A model generated the notes under the pieces. It ran no database searches, was not told the origin of the DNA, and saw only the letters and a program-made list of their open reading frames with translations. A DNA stretch of 64,000 nucleotides from Streptomyces antibioticus (GTDB taxonomy: Bacteria; Actinomycetota; Actinomycetes; Streptomycetales; Streptomycetaceae): positions 63,305 to 127,304 of the forward strand of contig NZ_KQ948428.1 of NCBI RefSeq assembly GCF_001514065.1, written 5' to 3'. The translations under genes were made by a program, and so were the position numbers. Shown in pieces: positions 48,995 to 56,879 of the stretch. Positions within the stretch are counted from its first letter, which is position 1; each line of letters begins with the position of its first letter.

Positions 48995-50734
48995 TCAGCC
49001 GCCGGCCACCGGCAGCTCCAGCACCCCGGTGTCGCCGGGCGCGCTCACCACGGTCACCGGCTTGATCCCCCGGTTGCCGAAGTACGCGTCGTCGCTCGCC
49101 GCCACCACGAACCGCAGCCGGTGCCCCTGCTCGTACCGGTGCACGATCCCCGGCAGCGTCACCGTGAAGCTCCGGGTCACGTCGGGCACCCGGACCGGCG
49201 CGACCAGCCGGTGCACCAGCGTCTGGGTGCCGTCGGGCGCGACGTCGTACAGCTTGGCGAACAGGACCAGCTTGTCGGCGGCGTTCCCGGAGTGCTGGGT
49301 GCGCTCCGCCGTGGGCGAGACGACCTTGAGCGTGGCCTTCGGCGCACCGACGACGTCGGTGGCTCGGGCGAGCGGTTCGCTGGTCCAGCCGAGGTAGGTG
49401 CCGGCGGTGTCGTACGGCGCCGGGTCGGGCAGTCCGACGATCCCGGCCAGCGAGCTCTCGGAGTGGCTGGTCGGCACGAGCCAGTTGCTGTACGTCCGGC
49501 TGCCGCGCGTCACCTTGCCTCGGTTGTCGACGAGCTTGCCGTCCCCGGACAGGAACAGCTTCTGGCTGAGGACGGGCAGGCTGCGGGCGGTGGCGTAGGT
49601 GCCGTTCGGGTCGGTGATCCAGTCGCGGTAGTAGGCGAACGCCGGTCCGGTGTCGGTGTTCCTCTGCTTGCGCAGATAGCGGTCGAACCAGGCGAGGACG
49701 CGCCTGCCGACGTAACTGGACTCCAGGTTGCCCTGGCTCAGGTCGAGTTCTCCGGCGACCTGGCCCCCGCTGTGGCCCCAGGACTGCCAGATCATCTTGG
49801 TGGTCGTGCCCTGCGCCTTGAGCGTCTTGTACGTCGCTGTCGCCTCGTTGAGGTTGAAGAGGCTGTCGGTCTGTCCCTGGACGAGGAGCGTGGGCGCCTT
49901 CACCCGGCTCAGGTAGCTGACCGGGGAGACGCTGCGGGCGTAGGCGAGCAGCTCGGCGGTGTCGGCGGCGGGGTAGCTGCCGGAGTTGAGGGTGCGGACG
50001 GTGTCGCAGGCGTCGGTGACGAAGTGCAGACAGCCGAGGGAGTTGATGCGGGACGGGTCGAGGTTCACCGTGGTCAGGGGCTGGCTCTCGCCGATGAGGT
50101 AGAAGCCGTTGGCCCACTGCCACTTGAAGGCGCCGGGCACCTCGCGGGCGGCGTTGTTCGGGTCAAGGGAGTACGCCAGGTCGTTCCAGGTGATCATCGG
50201 CACGAGCGCGTCCACGCGGTGGTCGACGGCGGCCGTCGCCAGCTGGATCGCGCCGCCGTAGGAGCCGCCGATCATGCCGACGCGCGGATCGCCCTTGCCG
50301 TCGAGGGTGACGAAGTCGGCCTTGGTGCCGTCGTCGGCGGCCCGCTCCCCGGCGAGGAAGTCGATGAGCCGGGACGCGGCCATGCCGTCGATGCCGGGGT
50401 CGTCGAGCGAGATCAGACAACCGGAGTTGCCGAAGCCGAGCCCGGAGTAGACGAGCGAGACATAGCCGCGTTCGGCGAAGGCCTTGCCGATCACGTCCGT
50501 CGAACCGTCGGACTTGCTGCCGCCGAAGCCGTTGGTGCCGAGCACGGCGGGCGCGCGGTCCACACCGGTGGGCCGGTACAGATCGGCGTCGATCGTGCAG
50601 GTGCGACCGCCGGCCTGGACGGTGAACTTCAGGGCCTTGACGGTGTATTGGCCGGTGGCGGGGGCGGGTGTGGCGAGTGTGGCACCGAGCAGGAGAGCGA
50701 GCGGAACGCTGTAGCCGAGCACACGACGGGACAC
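48995..50734 (-). CDS. Secreted CocE/NonD-type hydrolase (X-Pro dipeptidyl-peptidase fold)
   Basis: The 579-residue exported protein starts with a signal peptide (VSRRVLGYSVPLALLLGATL, then an Ala/Pro cleavage region). The alpha/beta-hydrolase domain has the nucleophile elbow GMIGGSYGGAIQLAT, LLVQGQTDSLFNLNEA with the Asp, and QSWGHSGGQ with the His. A C-terminal jelly-roll domain follows, as in X-Pro dipeptidyl-peptidases and cocaine esterase. It is probably a secreted peptidase or esterase. The GTG at 50734 with GGAGG four bases upstream was chosen over longer starts. Two palindromes precede it, suggesting repressor control. Confidence 0.88.
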   Translation of the reverse strand: MSRRVLGYSVPLALLLGATLATPAPATGQYTVKALKFTVQAGGRTCTIDADLYRPTGVDRAPAVLGTNGFGGSKSDGSTDVIGKAFAERGYVSLVYSGLGFGNSGCLISLDDPGIDGMAASRLIDFLAGERAADDGTKADFVTLDGKGDPRVGMIGGSYGGAIQLATAAVDHRVDALVPMITWNDLAYSLDPNNAAREVPGAFKWQWANGFYLIGESQPLTTVNLDPSRINSLGCLHFVTDACDTVRTLNSGSYPAADTAELLAYARSVSPVSYLSRVKAPTLLVQGQTDSLFNLNEATATYKTLKAQGTTTKMIWQSWGHSGGQVAGELDLSQGNLESSYVGRRVLAWFDRYLRKQRNTDTGPAFAYYRDWITDPNGTYATARSLPVLSQKLFLSGDGKLVDNRGKVTRGSRTYSNWLVPTSHSESSLAGIVGLPDPAPYDTAGTYLGWTSEPLARATDVVGAPKATLKVVSPTAERTQHSGNAADKLVLFAKLYDVAPDGTQTLVHRLVAPVRVPDVTRSFTVTLPGIVHRYEQGHRLRFVVAASDDAYFGNRGIKPVTVVSAPGDTGVLELPVAGG

Positions 50735-50760
50735 GAGACCTCCACGCTGAGGACAACCCG

Positions 50761-50778
50761 ACTTACCGACCGGTAAGT
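50761..50778. promoter_or_regulatory. Palindromic operator upstream of the secreted hydrolase gene
   Basis: ACTTACCGACCGGTAAGT is a perfect 8-bp inverted repeat with a 2-base centre, 27 bases upstream of the GTG. Its size and composition resemble TetR-family operators in Streptomyces. No regulator gene is adjacent. Confidence 0.6.
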
Positions 50779-50798
50779 ACCGGCCGGAAGTCATGGTG

Positions 50799-50810
50799 TG
50801 ACACGTGTCA
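50799..50810. promoter_or_regulatory. Second palindrome upstream of the secreted hydrolase gene
   Basis: TGACACGTGTCA is a perfect 12-base palindrome located 65-76 bases upstream of the GTG start. It differs in sequence from the operator at 50761, so two regulators may act here. Confidence 0.45.
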
Positions 50811-50851
50811 GGCGAGGTCAATCACCGGGACGGGTGTTTCTTGACAGAAAT

Positions 50852-51775
50852 TCAGCGGACGGCGGGTTCCTCCAGGGTCAACACTCCGCTGTCGGCGTCG
50901 AGTTCGGCCGCCGCCCCGAACGGGATCGTCAACGCCCCTTCACAGTGCCCGAATCCGAACTCCTCCACGACCGGCACCCCCAGTCCGCCGAGCCGGTCGA
51001 CGAGCAGCGCCCGCACTCCCGGGTACGGATCGCAGTCCTGCCAGGACCCGAGCAGCACGCCCCGCACCCCGTCGAGCCAGCCCGCGCGCAGGAGTTGGGT
51101 GAGATAGCGGTCGAGGCGGTACGTCTCCTCCCCCACGTCCTCCAGACACAGCAGCCCGCCCCGCGCGGAGGGCCGGGCGTGCGGGGTGCCCAGGTCGGCG
51201 GCGAGCAGGCAGAGACAGCCGCCGAGCGTCACGCCCCGTGCGCGGCCGGGGACGAGGGCCGTACCGCCGGAGGCGATCGTTTGGACGGTCTCCGGTGCGA
51301 AGAGGGTGGCTCTCAGGTGCTCCTGTGCCCGGGTGTTCTTGATGAAGTCGATCCCGGCGGCCATCGGCCCGTGCAGGGTAACGAGGCCGAGCCGGTTGGC
51401 GAACGCCTCGTGCAGGGCGGTGATGTCACTGAAGCCGACGAAGACCTTCGGCCCGGCGGCCCTCATCGCGTCCCAGTCGAGCAGGTCGGTCATCCGCTGG
51501 ACGCCGTAGCCGCCGCGGGCGCACAGCACCGCGTCCACGGCCGGATCGCACCAGGCGGCCTGGAGGTCGGCGGCCCGGTCCGCGTCGGTGCCCGCCAGGT
51601 AGCCGAACTCGTCGTGCCGGTCCAGCACATGGGGGGCCACCACCGGGTCGAGGTCCCAGCCGCGCAGCACGTCGAGCCCGGCCTGGAGCCGCTCCTCGGG
51701 CACGGGCCCGCTGGGGGCGACGACGGCGACGCGGGCTCCGGGGGCGAGTCTGGACGGCCGGACGAGTTCTTTCAC
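50852..51775 (-). CDS. S66-family LD-carboxypeptidase
   Basis: The 307-residue protein resembles LD-carboxypeptidases, which remove D-alanine from muramyl tetrapeptides, and related microcin self-immunity proteins. It shows RVAVVAPSGPVPEERLQAGL, CARGGYGVQRMTDLLDWDAM, the nucleophile Ser in FVGFSDITALHEAF, the catalytic Glu in LLCLEDVGEETYRLD, and His in EEFGFGHCEGALTIPFGA. No signal peptide is present, so it acts in the cytoplasm in peptidoglycan recycling. The GTG start at 51775 overlaps (GTGA) the stop of a duplicated 14-codon segment after the S9 peptidase gene. Confidence 0.9.
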   Translation of the reverse strand: MKELVRPSRLAPGARVAVVAPSGPVPEERLQAGLDVLRGWDLDPVVAPHVLDRHDEFGYLAGTDADRAADLQAAWCDPAVDAVLCARGGYGVQRMTDLLDWDAMRAAGPKVFVGFSDITALHEAFANRLGLVTLHGPMAAGIDFIKNTRAQEHLRATLFAPETVQTIASGGTALVPGRARGVTLGGCLCLLAADLGTPHARPSARGGLLCLEDVGEETYRLDRYLTQLLRAGWLDGVRGVLLGSWQDCDPYPGVRALLVDRLGGLGVPVVEEFGFGHCEGALTIPFGAAAELDADSGVLTLEEPAVR

Positions 51776-51837
51776 TTGCTGAGCTCCAGGGGCGGGGGGC
51801 CGACGAGTCCGTTCACTTGTTGAGCTCCAGGGTCGGG
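51761..51837. repeat. Duplicated gene junction between S9 and S66 peptidase genes
   Basis: Two copies of a 36-bp segment (51761-51796 and 51802-51837, 32 of 36 bases identical, period 41) each contain the sequence reading GAGCTCARCAAGTGA on the minus strand. In both copies the stop TGA overlaps a GTG start, so the duplication copied the original stop/start overlap of the two genes. Confidence 0.88.
51772..51816 (-). CDS. Possible 14-residue linking peptide created by junction duplication
   Basis: Between the S9 stop and the S66 start lies a 14-codon frame (VNGLVGPPPLELSK) whose GTG overlaps the S9 stop and whose TGA overlaps the S66 GTG. It may be translated only as a relay that keeps the two genes coupled after the tandem duplication. 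There is no evidence that the peptide has a function. Confidence 0.35.
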   Translation of the reverse strand: MNGLVGPPPLELSK

Positions 51838-53780
51838 ATGCCGGGCGGGTTGAGCACGAAGACCTGCGCGTACAGGGAGAGTTCGGACTCCAGGGCCCTG
51901 ATCATGGTCTCCGCCCGCCGGAACCCGTGCCCCTCCCCCTCGAAGGCGATGTACGCGTGCGGCACCTGCCGCCCCTCCATCCGGGTGAGGAACCGCTCGC
52001 ACTGGGCGGGCGGGCAGATGACGTCGTCCAGCCCCTGGAGCAGCAGGAAGGGTGCGGTGATCCGGTCGGCGTGCTCGGTGGGCGACCGCTCCGCGTACCG
52101 CGCGGGCACCTCGGCGAGCGGTCCGACGAGCGTCTCCAGGTACTGCGACTCGAAGTCGTGGGTCTCCCCCTCGCCCCAGCCGGCCAGGTCGAGGATGGGA
52201 TAGACGATCGTGCCGCAGGCGTAGACGTCGGTCGCGGTGAGCGAGGCGGCCGCGGTCCAGCCGCCCGCGCTGCCGCCGCGGATCGCCAGCCGGTCCCGGT
52301 CGGCGGTGCCCTCGTCGGCGAGGGCGAGCGCGACGGCCGCGCAGTCCTCGACGTCGACGACGCCCCACTGCTCGCGCAGCCGGTTGCGGTACTCCCGGCC
52401 GTGCCCGGTCGAGCCGCCGTAGTTGACCTCGGCGACGCCGATGCCCCGGGAGGTGAAGTAGGCGATCGACAGGTCGAGGACGAGGGGCGCCCGGCTCGTC
52501 GGACCGCCGTGCGCCCACACGACGTACGGCGGCAGCTCGTCGCCCGGCGCGACACAGCCGGGGTGGTGAGGCGGGTAGATGTGGGCGTGGATCTCGCGTC
52601 CGTCGGGCCCGGTGAAGGTGCGGATCTGCGGCTCGGGATAGTACGCGGGGTCCACGGAGTCGTCGTGGCCGGCGCCGATCACCCGCGCCCGGCCCGTGCG
52701 GGTGTCGAGCTCCACCACCTCGTGGGCGCTGCGCGGGCTGGCCCCGACGCCGACGACCCGCTCGCCGTGCACCGCGAGGGTGGACGCGAACTCGGTCCAG
52801 GGGCCCGCCGCGTCGACGACCTCCCCGGTCTCCGGGTCCAGCACCCCGAGCGCGGTGGCGCCCCGCCCGTGGACCACGGCGATCAGACCGCTCTCCAGCG
52901 GTGCGAACCAGCGCTGTCCCAGCTTCCACAGCGGACCGCCGAACTCCTCCTCGCGCGGGCACACCGGTTCGCCGTCGCGGTAGAGGTTCCACCAGCCGGT
53001 GCGGTCGCTCGCGTACAGCAGGGCGCCGTCGTGCGCCCAGTCGACCTGGGCGATGGACTCCTCGGGGCCGCCTGCGACCGTGCGCGGTTCCCGCAGGGCG
53101 CCGTCGTCGGCCACCGAGGCGAGGACCAGCTCGGTGCCGTCCCACGGCATCCGCGGATGGTCCCAGCCGAGCCAGGCCACCTGCCGCCCGTCGGGCGAGA
53201 TCCGCGGTCCGGTCACGAACCGGTGCCGGGCGTCGGTCAGTTCGCGTACGGCGTCCCGGTCCTGGGCGGCCGAGCCGTCCAGCGGCACCGCGGCGAGGAC
53301 GCGGCGGACGTCGGTGGGGCCGTCGCCGGTGAACTCCTCCAGGACGCACCACACCTCACCGAGGTCGAGGCGGAGCACCGGGTCCGCCCAGCGCAGGCCG
53401 CCGCCCACCAGGGAGACGGGGGTGAGGGGACGCGGGTCGCCGCCGGGCTCGTACCGGTACAGGCGCTGGTCGGCGAAGTTCACGAAGACGACGAGCGGCC
53501 GGCCGTCGGCGTCCGTGGTCCCGGCCCAGGGCTGACCGCCGTACTCGATGACCCTGCTGCGGACGTTCCACGGCGCCGGGAGCAGCGGCTCCTCGGTGCC
53601 GTCCGCGCGGCGCCGCACCAGGGTGCGCCGGCCGCCCTCGGCGGGCCGTGGCTCGGTCCACCACGCCTCGTCGCCGACGAAGCCCACCCACTCGGGGTGC
53701 CCGTCGTGCGCGGCGGCCAGGGCCGCGTCGATGGGCGAGGGCCAGGAACCGTAGGGCAAGGTCTGCACGTCGTCCCCCAT
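51813..53780 (-). CDS. S9-family prolyl oligopeptidase-like serine peptidase
   Basis: The 655-residue cytoplasmic protein has an N-terminal beta-propeller (blade-like WD/PD repeats such as GPRISPDGRQVAWLGWDHPR) and a C-terminal alpha/beta-hydrolase domain. The catalytic triad is visible as Ser in AIRGGSAGGWTAAA, Asp in LQGLDDVICPP and His in FEGEGHGFRRAE. It probably cleaves short peptides. The start ATG at 53780 lies 4 bases after the M20 stop. It is the third gene of an M55-M20-S9-S66 peptidase operon. Confidence 0.92.
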   Translation of the reverse strand: MGDDVQTLPYGSWPSPIDAALAAAHDGHPEWVGFVGDEAWWTEPRPAEGGRRTLVRRRADGTEEPLLPAPWNVRSRVIEYGGQPWAGTTDADGRPLVVFVNFADQRLYRYEPGGDPRPLTPVSLVGGGLRWADPVLRLDLGEVWCVLEEFTGDGPTDVRRVLAAVPLDGSAAQDRDAVRELTDARHRFVTGPRISPDGRQVAWLGWDHPRMPWDGTELVLASVADDGALREPRTVAGGPEESIAQVDWAHDGALLYASDRTGWWNLYRDGEPVCPREEEFGGPLWKLGQRWFAPLESGLIAVVHGRGATALGVLDPETGEVVDAAGPWTEFASTLAVHGERVVGVGASPRSAHEVVELDTRTGRARVIGAGHDDSVDPAYYPEPQIRTFTGPDGREIHAHIYPPHHPGCVAPGDELPPYVVWAHGGPTSRAPLVLDLSIAYFTSRGIGVAEVNYGGSTGHGREYRNRLREQWGVVDVEDCAAVALALADEGTADRDRLAIRGGSAGGWTAAASLTATDVYACGTIVYPILDLAGWGEGETHDFESQYLETLVGPLAEVPARYAERSPTEHADRITAPFLLLQGLDDVICPPAQCERFLTRMEGRQVPHAYIAFEGEGHGFRRAETMIRALESELSLYAQVFVLNPPGIPTLELNK

Positions 53781-53784
53781 GTGG

Positions 53785-55089
53785 TCAGGCGCTCCGCAGG
53801 AAACGGTCGAGGACGCGGACGCCGAAGTGCAGCGCCTCGACCGGGACCCGCTCGTCCACGCCGTGGAAGAGCGCCTGGTAGTCGAAGCCCTCCGGGAGCT
53901 TCAGCGGCGCGAATCCGTAGCCGGTGATGCCGAGGCGCGAGAACTGCTTGGCGTCCGTGCCGCCGGACATGCAGTACGGCACCACATGTCCCTCCGGCGC
54001 GAACTCCTCGACGGCCGCCCGCATCGCCGCGTACGTCGGTGAGTCCACCGGCGCCTGGAGCGCGACCTCACGGTGGTGGAACTCCCACTCCACGTCCGGT
54101 CCGGTCAGCAGGTCAAGGGTCGTGCGGAACTCGTCCTCGCCGCCCGGGAGATAGCGTCCGTCGACATACGCCACGGCCTCCCCCGGAATCACGTTGAGCT
54201 TGTAACCGGCGTCCAGCATGGTCGGGTTGGCGCTGTTGCGGACGGTAGCCTCGACGAGCTTGGCGGCCGGGCCCAGCTTCTCCAGCAGGGCGTCGACGTC
54301 GGTCAGGTCCGGCTCGATGCCGTACAGGGCGGCGAGTTCGGTGAGGGCGGCCCGGACGGTCGGGGTGAGCCGCAGCGGCCACTCGTGCTCGCCGATGCGG
54401 GTGACCGCGGCGGCCAGGCGGGTGACCGCGTTCTCCTTGTTCACCTTGGAGCCGTGTCCGGCCCGGCCGCGCGCGGTGAGCTTCAGCCAGCCCGTGCCCC
54501 GCTCACCGGCCGCGATGGGGTAGATCTGGCGTCCGGCGCCGTCGTGGAACGTGAACGCCCCGGACTCGCTGACGCCCTCGGTGCAGCCCTCGAACAGTCC
54601 CGGATGCCGGTCGGCGAGAAAGCCCGAGCCGTCCTCGGCGCTGGCCTCCTCGTCGGCGGTGAACGCGACGACGACGTCCCGCCGGGGCCGCACCCCCTCC
54701 CGCGCCCAGGACCGGAGCACGGCAAGGATCATCGCGTCCATGTTCTTCATGTCGACCGCGCCCCGGCCCCACACGACGCCGTCGCGGATCTCCCCGGAGA
54801 ACGGGTGCACGCTCCAGTCCCGGGCCTCGGCCGGCACCACGTCCAGATGACCGTGCAGCAGCAGCGCGTCCGCCGACGGGTCGGTGCCCTCGATCCGGGC
54901 GACGACGTTCGTCCGGCCTTTGGTGCGCTCCAGCAGCACCGGCTCCAGGCCCGCCCCGGCCAACTGCTCCGCCGCGTACTCGGCGGCGGGCCGCTCCTGG
55001 CAGTCGCCGCCGCCCCGGTTGGTGGTGTCGATGCGGATGAGGTCGGACGTGAAGGTCACGACCTCGTCCAGCGCCTGCCCGTCAGCCAT
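53785..55089 (-). CDS. M20-family zinc peptidase
   Basis: The 434-residue protein is an M20/M25/M40-type di-zinc amidohydrolase or peptidase. The metal and catalytic residues are seen in LLLHGHLDVVPAE, GRGAVDMKNMDAM, VVAFTADEEAS and the C-terminal YCMSGGTDAKQF and ALFHGVDERVPVE. The dimerisation domain lies around residues 200-330. Substrates include dipeptides and N-acyl amino acids. The ATG at 55089 overlaps the M55 stop by 8 bases, so the genes are tightly coupled. Confidence 0.93.
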   Translation of the reverse strand: MADGQALDEVVTFTSDLIRIDTTNRGGGDCQERPAAEYAAEQLAGAGLEPVLLERTKGRTNVVARIEGTDPSADALLLHGHLDVVPAEARDWSVHPFSGEIRDGVVWGRGAVDMKNMDAMILAVLRSWAREGVRPRRDVVVAFTADEEASAEDGSGFLADRHPGLFEGCTEGVSESGAFTFHDGAGRQIYPIAAGERGTGWLKLTARGRAGHGSKVNKENAVTRLAAAVTRIGEHEWPLRLTPTVRAALTELAALYGIEPDLTDVDALLEKLGPAAKLVEATVRNSANPTMLDAGYKLNVIPGEAVAYVDGRYLPGGEDEFRTTLDLLTGPDVEWEFHHREVALQAPVDSPTYAAMRAAVEEFAPEGHVVPYCMSGGTDAKQFSRLGITGYGFAPLKLPEGFDYQALFHGVDERVPVEALHFGVRVLDRFLRSA

Positions 55090-55915
55090 ACTGCTCCTCC
55101 ACCGCGGCCGAGACGATCGTGGTGACCGCCTTGAAGGCGCGGATTCCCTCGTACATCGTGGCGTTGGTGTACGCCACCTTCCGCTCGCCGATCCGCCGCA
55201 CGCCGGGCACGACGGTCGCGGCCATCACCAGGTGCTCGGCGTCGAACTCCAGCGCGATCGTGAACGGCCCCGCGTCGACCGGTTCATGACGCACCGCCAG
55301 GGCCGCCGCCTCCTTGGCCGCCGCGCGGATGTCGGCCGCGGTCCTGGCCGGGGTCCGGCACACCGCCGCGTACCGCGACACATGGTCCTTGACCGCGACC
55401 TTCAGCGCCTCCGGCGCGTACCCGAGCGCGTCCTCGCAGGCCACGTCGTCGCCGGTGACGAGGATGACGGGTACCCCGTACTCGGCGACCACGCGCGCGT
55501 TGAGGAGCCCTTCACTCGCCCGTTCGTCGTTCACCCACACCCCGGTGATGGAGTTGGCGAGGTACGTGTGCGCGAGGACGCCCTCCATGCCGGCCCCGGC
55601 GTGATAGCCGACGAAGGCGATGCCGTCCACGTCGCCGTGCTGCACTCCCTCCACCATGGACAGCGCCTTGTGCCGCCCGGTGAGCATCTCGGCGCGATCG
55701 TCGAGGCGCTCCAGGAGCAGGTTGCGCATGGTCCAGTGCGCCTCGTTGATCAGCACCTCGTCGGCTCCCCCGTCGAAGAAGCCCAGCACCGCGGCGTTCA
55801 CGTCGGAGGTGAACATCGCGCGGCACCGCTCCCACTGCGGAGTCCCCGGCAGCACGTCGGCCGGCCAGGTCACGCCGGTGGCGCCCTCCATGTCGGCGCT
55901 GATGAGGATCTTCAT
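55082..55915 (-). CDS. M55-family D-aminopeptidase (DppA-like)
   Basis: The 277-residue protein resembles the zinc D-aminopeptidase DppA, which hydrolyses D-Ala-D-Ala and similar D-amino acid peptides. It has ISADMEGATGV with Asp8 and Glu10, NEAHWTMRNLL, and FVGYHAGAGMEGVLAHTY with His. It is the first gene of the M55-M20-S9-S66 operon, and together with the LD-carboxypeptidase at the end it suggests recycling or breakdown of peptidoglycan-derived peptides containing D-residues. A TAGCGT-like -10 element lies near its start. Confidence 0.92.
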   Translation of the reverse strand: MKILISADMEGATGVTWPADVLPGTPQWERCRAMFTSDVNAAVLGFFDGGADEVLINEAHWTMRNLLLERLDDRAEMLTGRHKALSMVEGVQHGDVDGIAFVGYHAGAGMEGVLAHTYLANSITGVWVNDERASEGLLNARVVAEYGVPVILVTGDDVACEDALGYAPEALKVAVKDHVSRYAAVCRTPARTAADIRAAAKEAAALAVRHEPVDAGPFTIALEFDAEHLVMAATVVPGVRRIGERKVAYTNATMYEGIRAFKAVTTIVSAAVEEQYG

Positions 55916-55998
55916 GCCGCCTCACGCTACGCGGTCACGGCGACTCCCGGCAGCCCTGTGGAAAACTCTCACCGGCACAGACCAGTGAAGCTCACACC

Positions 55999-56724
55999 TC
56001 AGGCCGTACGCCCCACCACCTGCCACTTCGACGGCAGTTCGATGCGCACGCCGTCGGCGGTGTACTCCGTGGTGGTGAGCGGCAGTTCACCGCTCGCGAG
56101 GACGCTGAGGCCGGCCGCGCGCAGATACTCCAGGACAGCGGCGTCGGAGACCTCGCCGGGCGCGATGCCGTGCCGGAAGACCGGCGCCAGCTTGGGCGGC
56201 GGGCCCGAGGGGCTCTGGGCCAGGCCCATCAGGACCGGCTTGGCGGCCTCGGAGAGCTCGACGAGGAAGGCCCGGCCGCGCTCGCCGAGCAGCGCGGCGA
56301 GCCCGTCGACGAAGGGCTGCCGGTCGTCGGGCTCGCACTGGTGCAGCACGCCCCGCACATAGACGTTGGCGTCGCCGAGCTCCGCGTGCAGCGACTCCGC
56401 CTCGCCCTTCCCGGCGGCGTCGAGCACCCGGTATCCGGCCTGGCCCGCGGGGTCGGCGTGCCGGGCGTGCTCGACGGCCGCCTCGGACAGGTCGACGCCG
56501 AGGACGCGCGGGAAGCGGTCAGCGAGGAACCGGGTCTGGGTGCCGTTGCCGCAGCCCAGGTCGACCAGGGGCAGGCCGGGGTCAGCCAATTGGGGCTCGA
56601 AGAGGGCGAGATGGAGACCGGCGGTGAGCGCGGGCTCCGCGTCCCAGAACACCGCCCCCTGTTCGTCCGGGGCCTCCCGCCAGAAGCCCTCCCAGGCCTC
56701 CCGGTACCGACTCGTCACGCTCAT
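55999..56724 (-). CDS. Class I SAM-dependent methyltransferase
   Basis: The 241-residue protein has motif I LVDLGCGNGTQTRFLADRFP, then VLGVDLSEAAVEHARHADPA and the active-region VYVRGVLHQCEPDDRQPFVD. A C-terminal region TKWQV-like (ELPSKWQVVGRTA) is typical of actinobacterial methyltransferases whose substrates are not known. The start was set at ATG 56724 with GGGGAG seven bases upstream; a TTG at 56730 is possible. Confidence 0.88.
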   Translation of the reverse strand: MSVTSRYREAWEGFWREAPDEQGAVFWDAEPALTAGLHLALFEPQLADPGLPLVDLGCGNGTQTRFLADRFPRVLGVDLSEAAVEHARHADPAGQAGYRVLDAAGKGEAESLHAELGDANVYVRGVLHQCEPDDRQPFVDGLAALLGERGRAFLVELSEAAKPVLMGLAQSPSGPPPKLAPVFRHGIAPGEVSDAAVLEYLRAAGLSVLASGELPLTTTEYTADGVRIELPSKWQVVGRTA

Positions 56725-56879
56725 GCCCAACTCCCCAGGGTGCGTAGCCGACCCGTCGTGAGTGACAGGCCAGTACGGTCTATCGCGCCCTGGTTACGGC
56801 TACAAGCGCGGAGCGCATTCCTTCACCCCTCGTACGAGCTGTGCACGCCCCCGGGCGCCCCGCGCGCCCCGGCGGAGTG

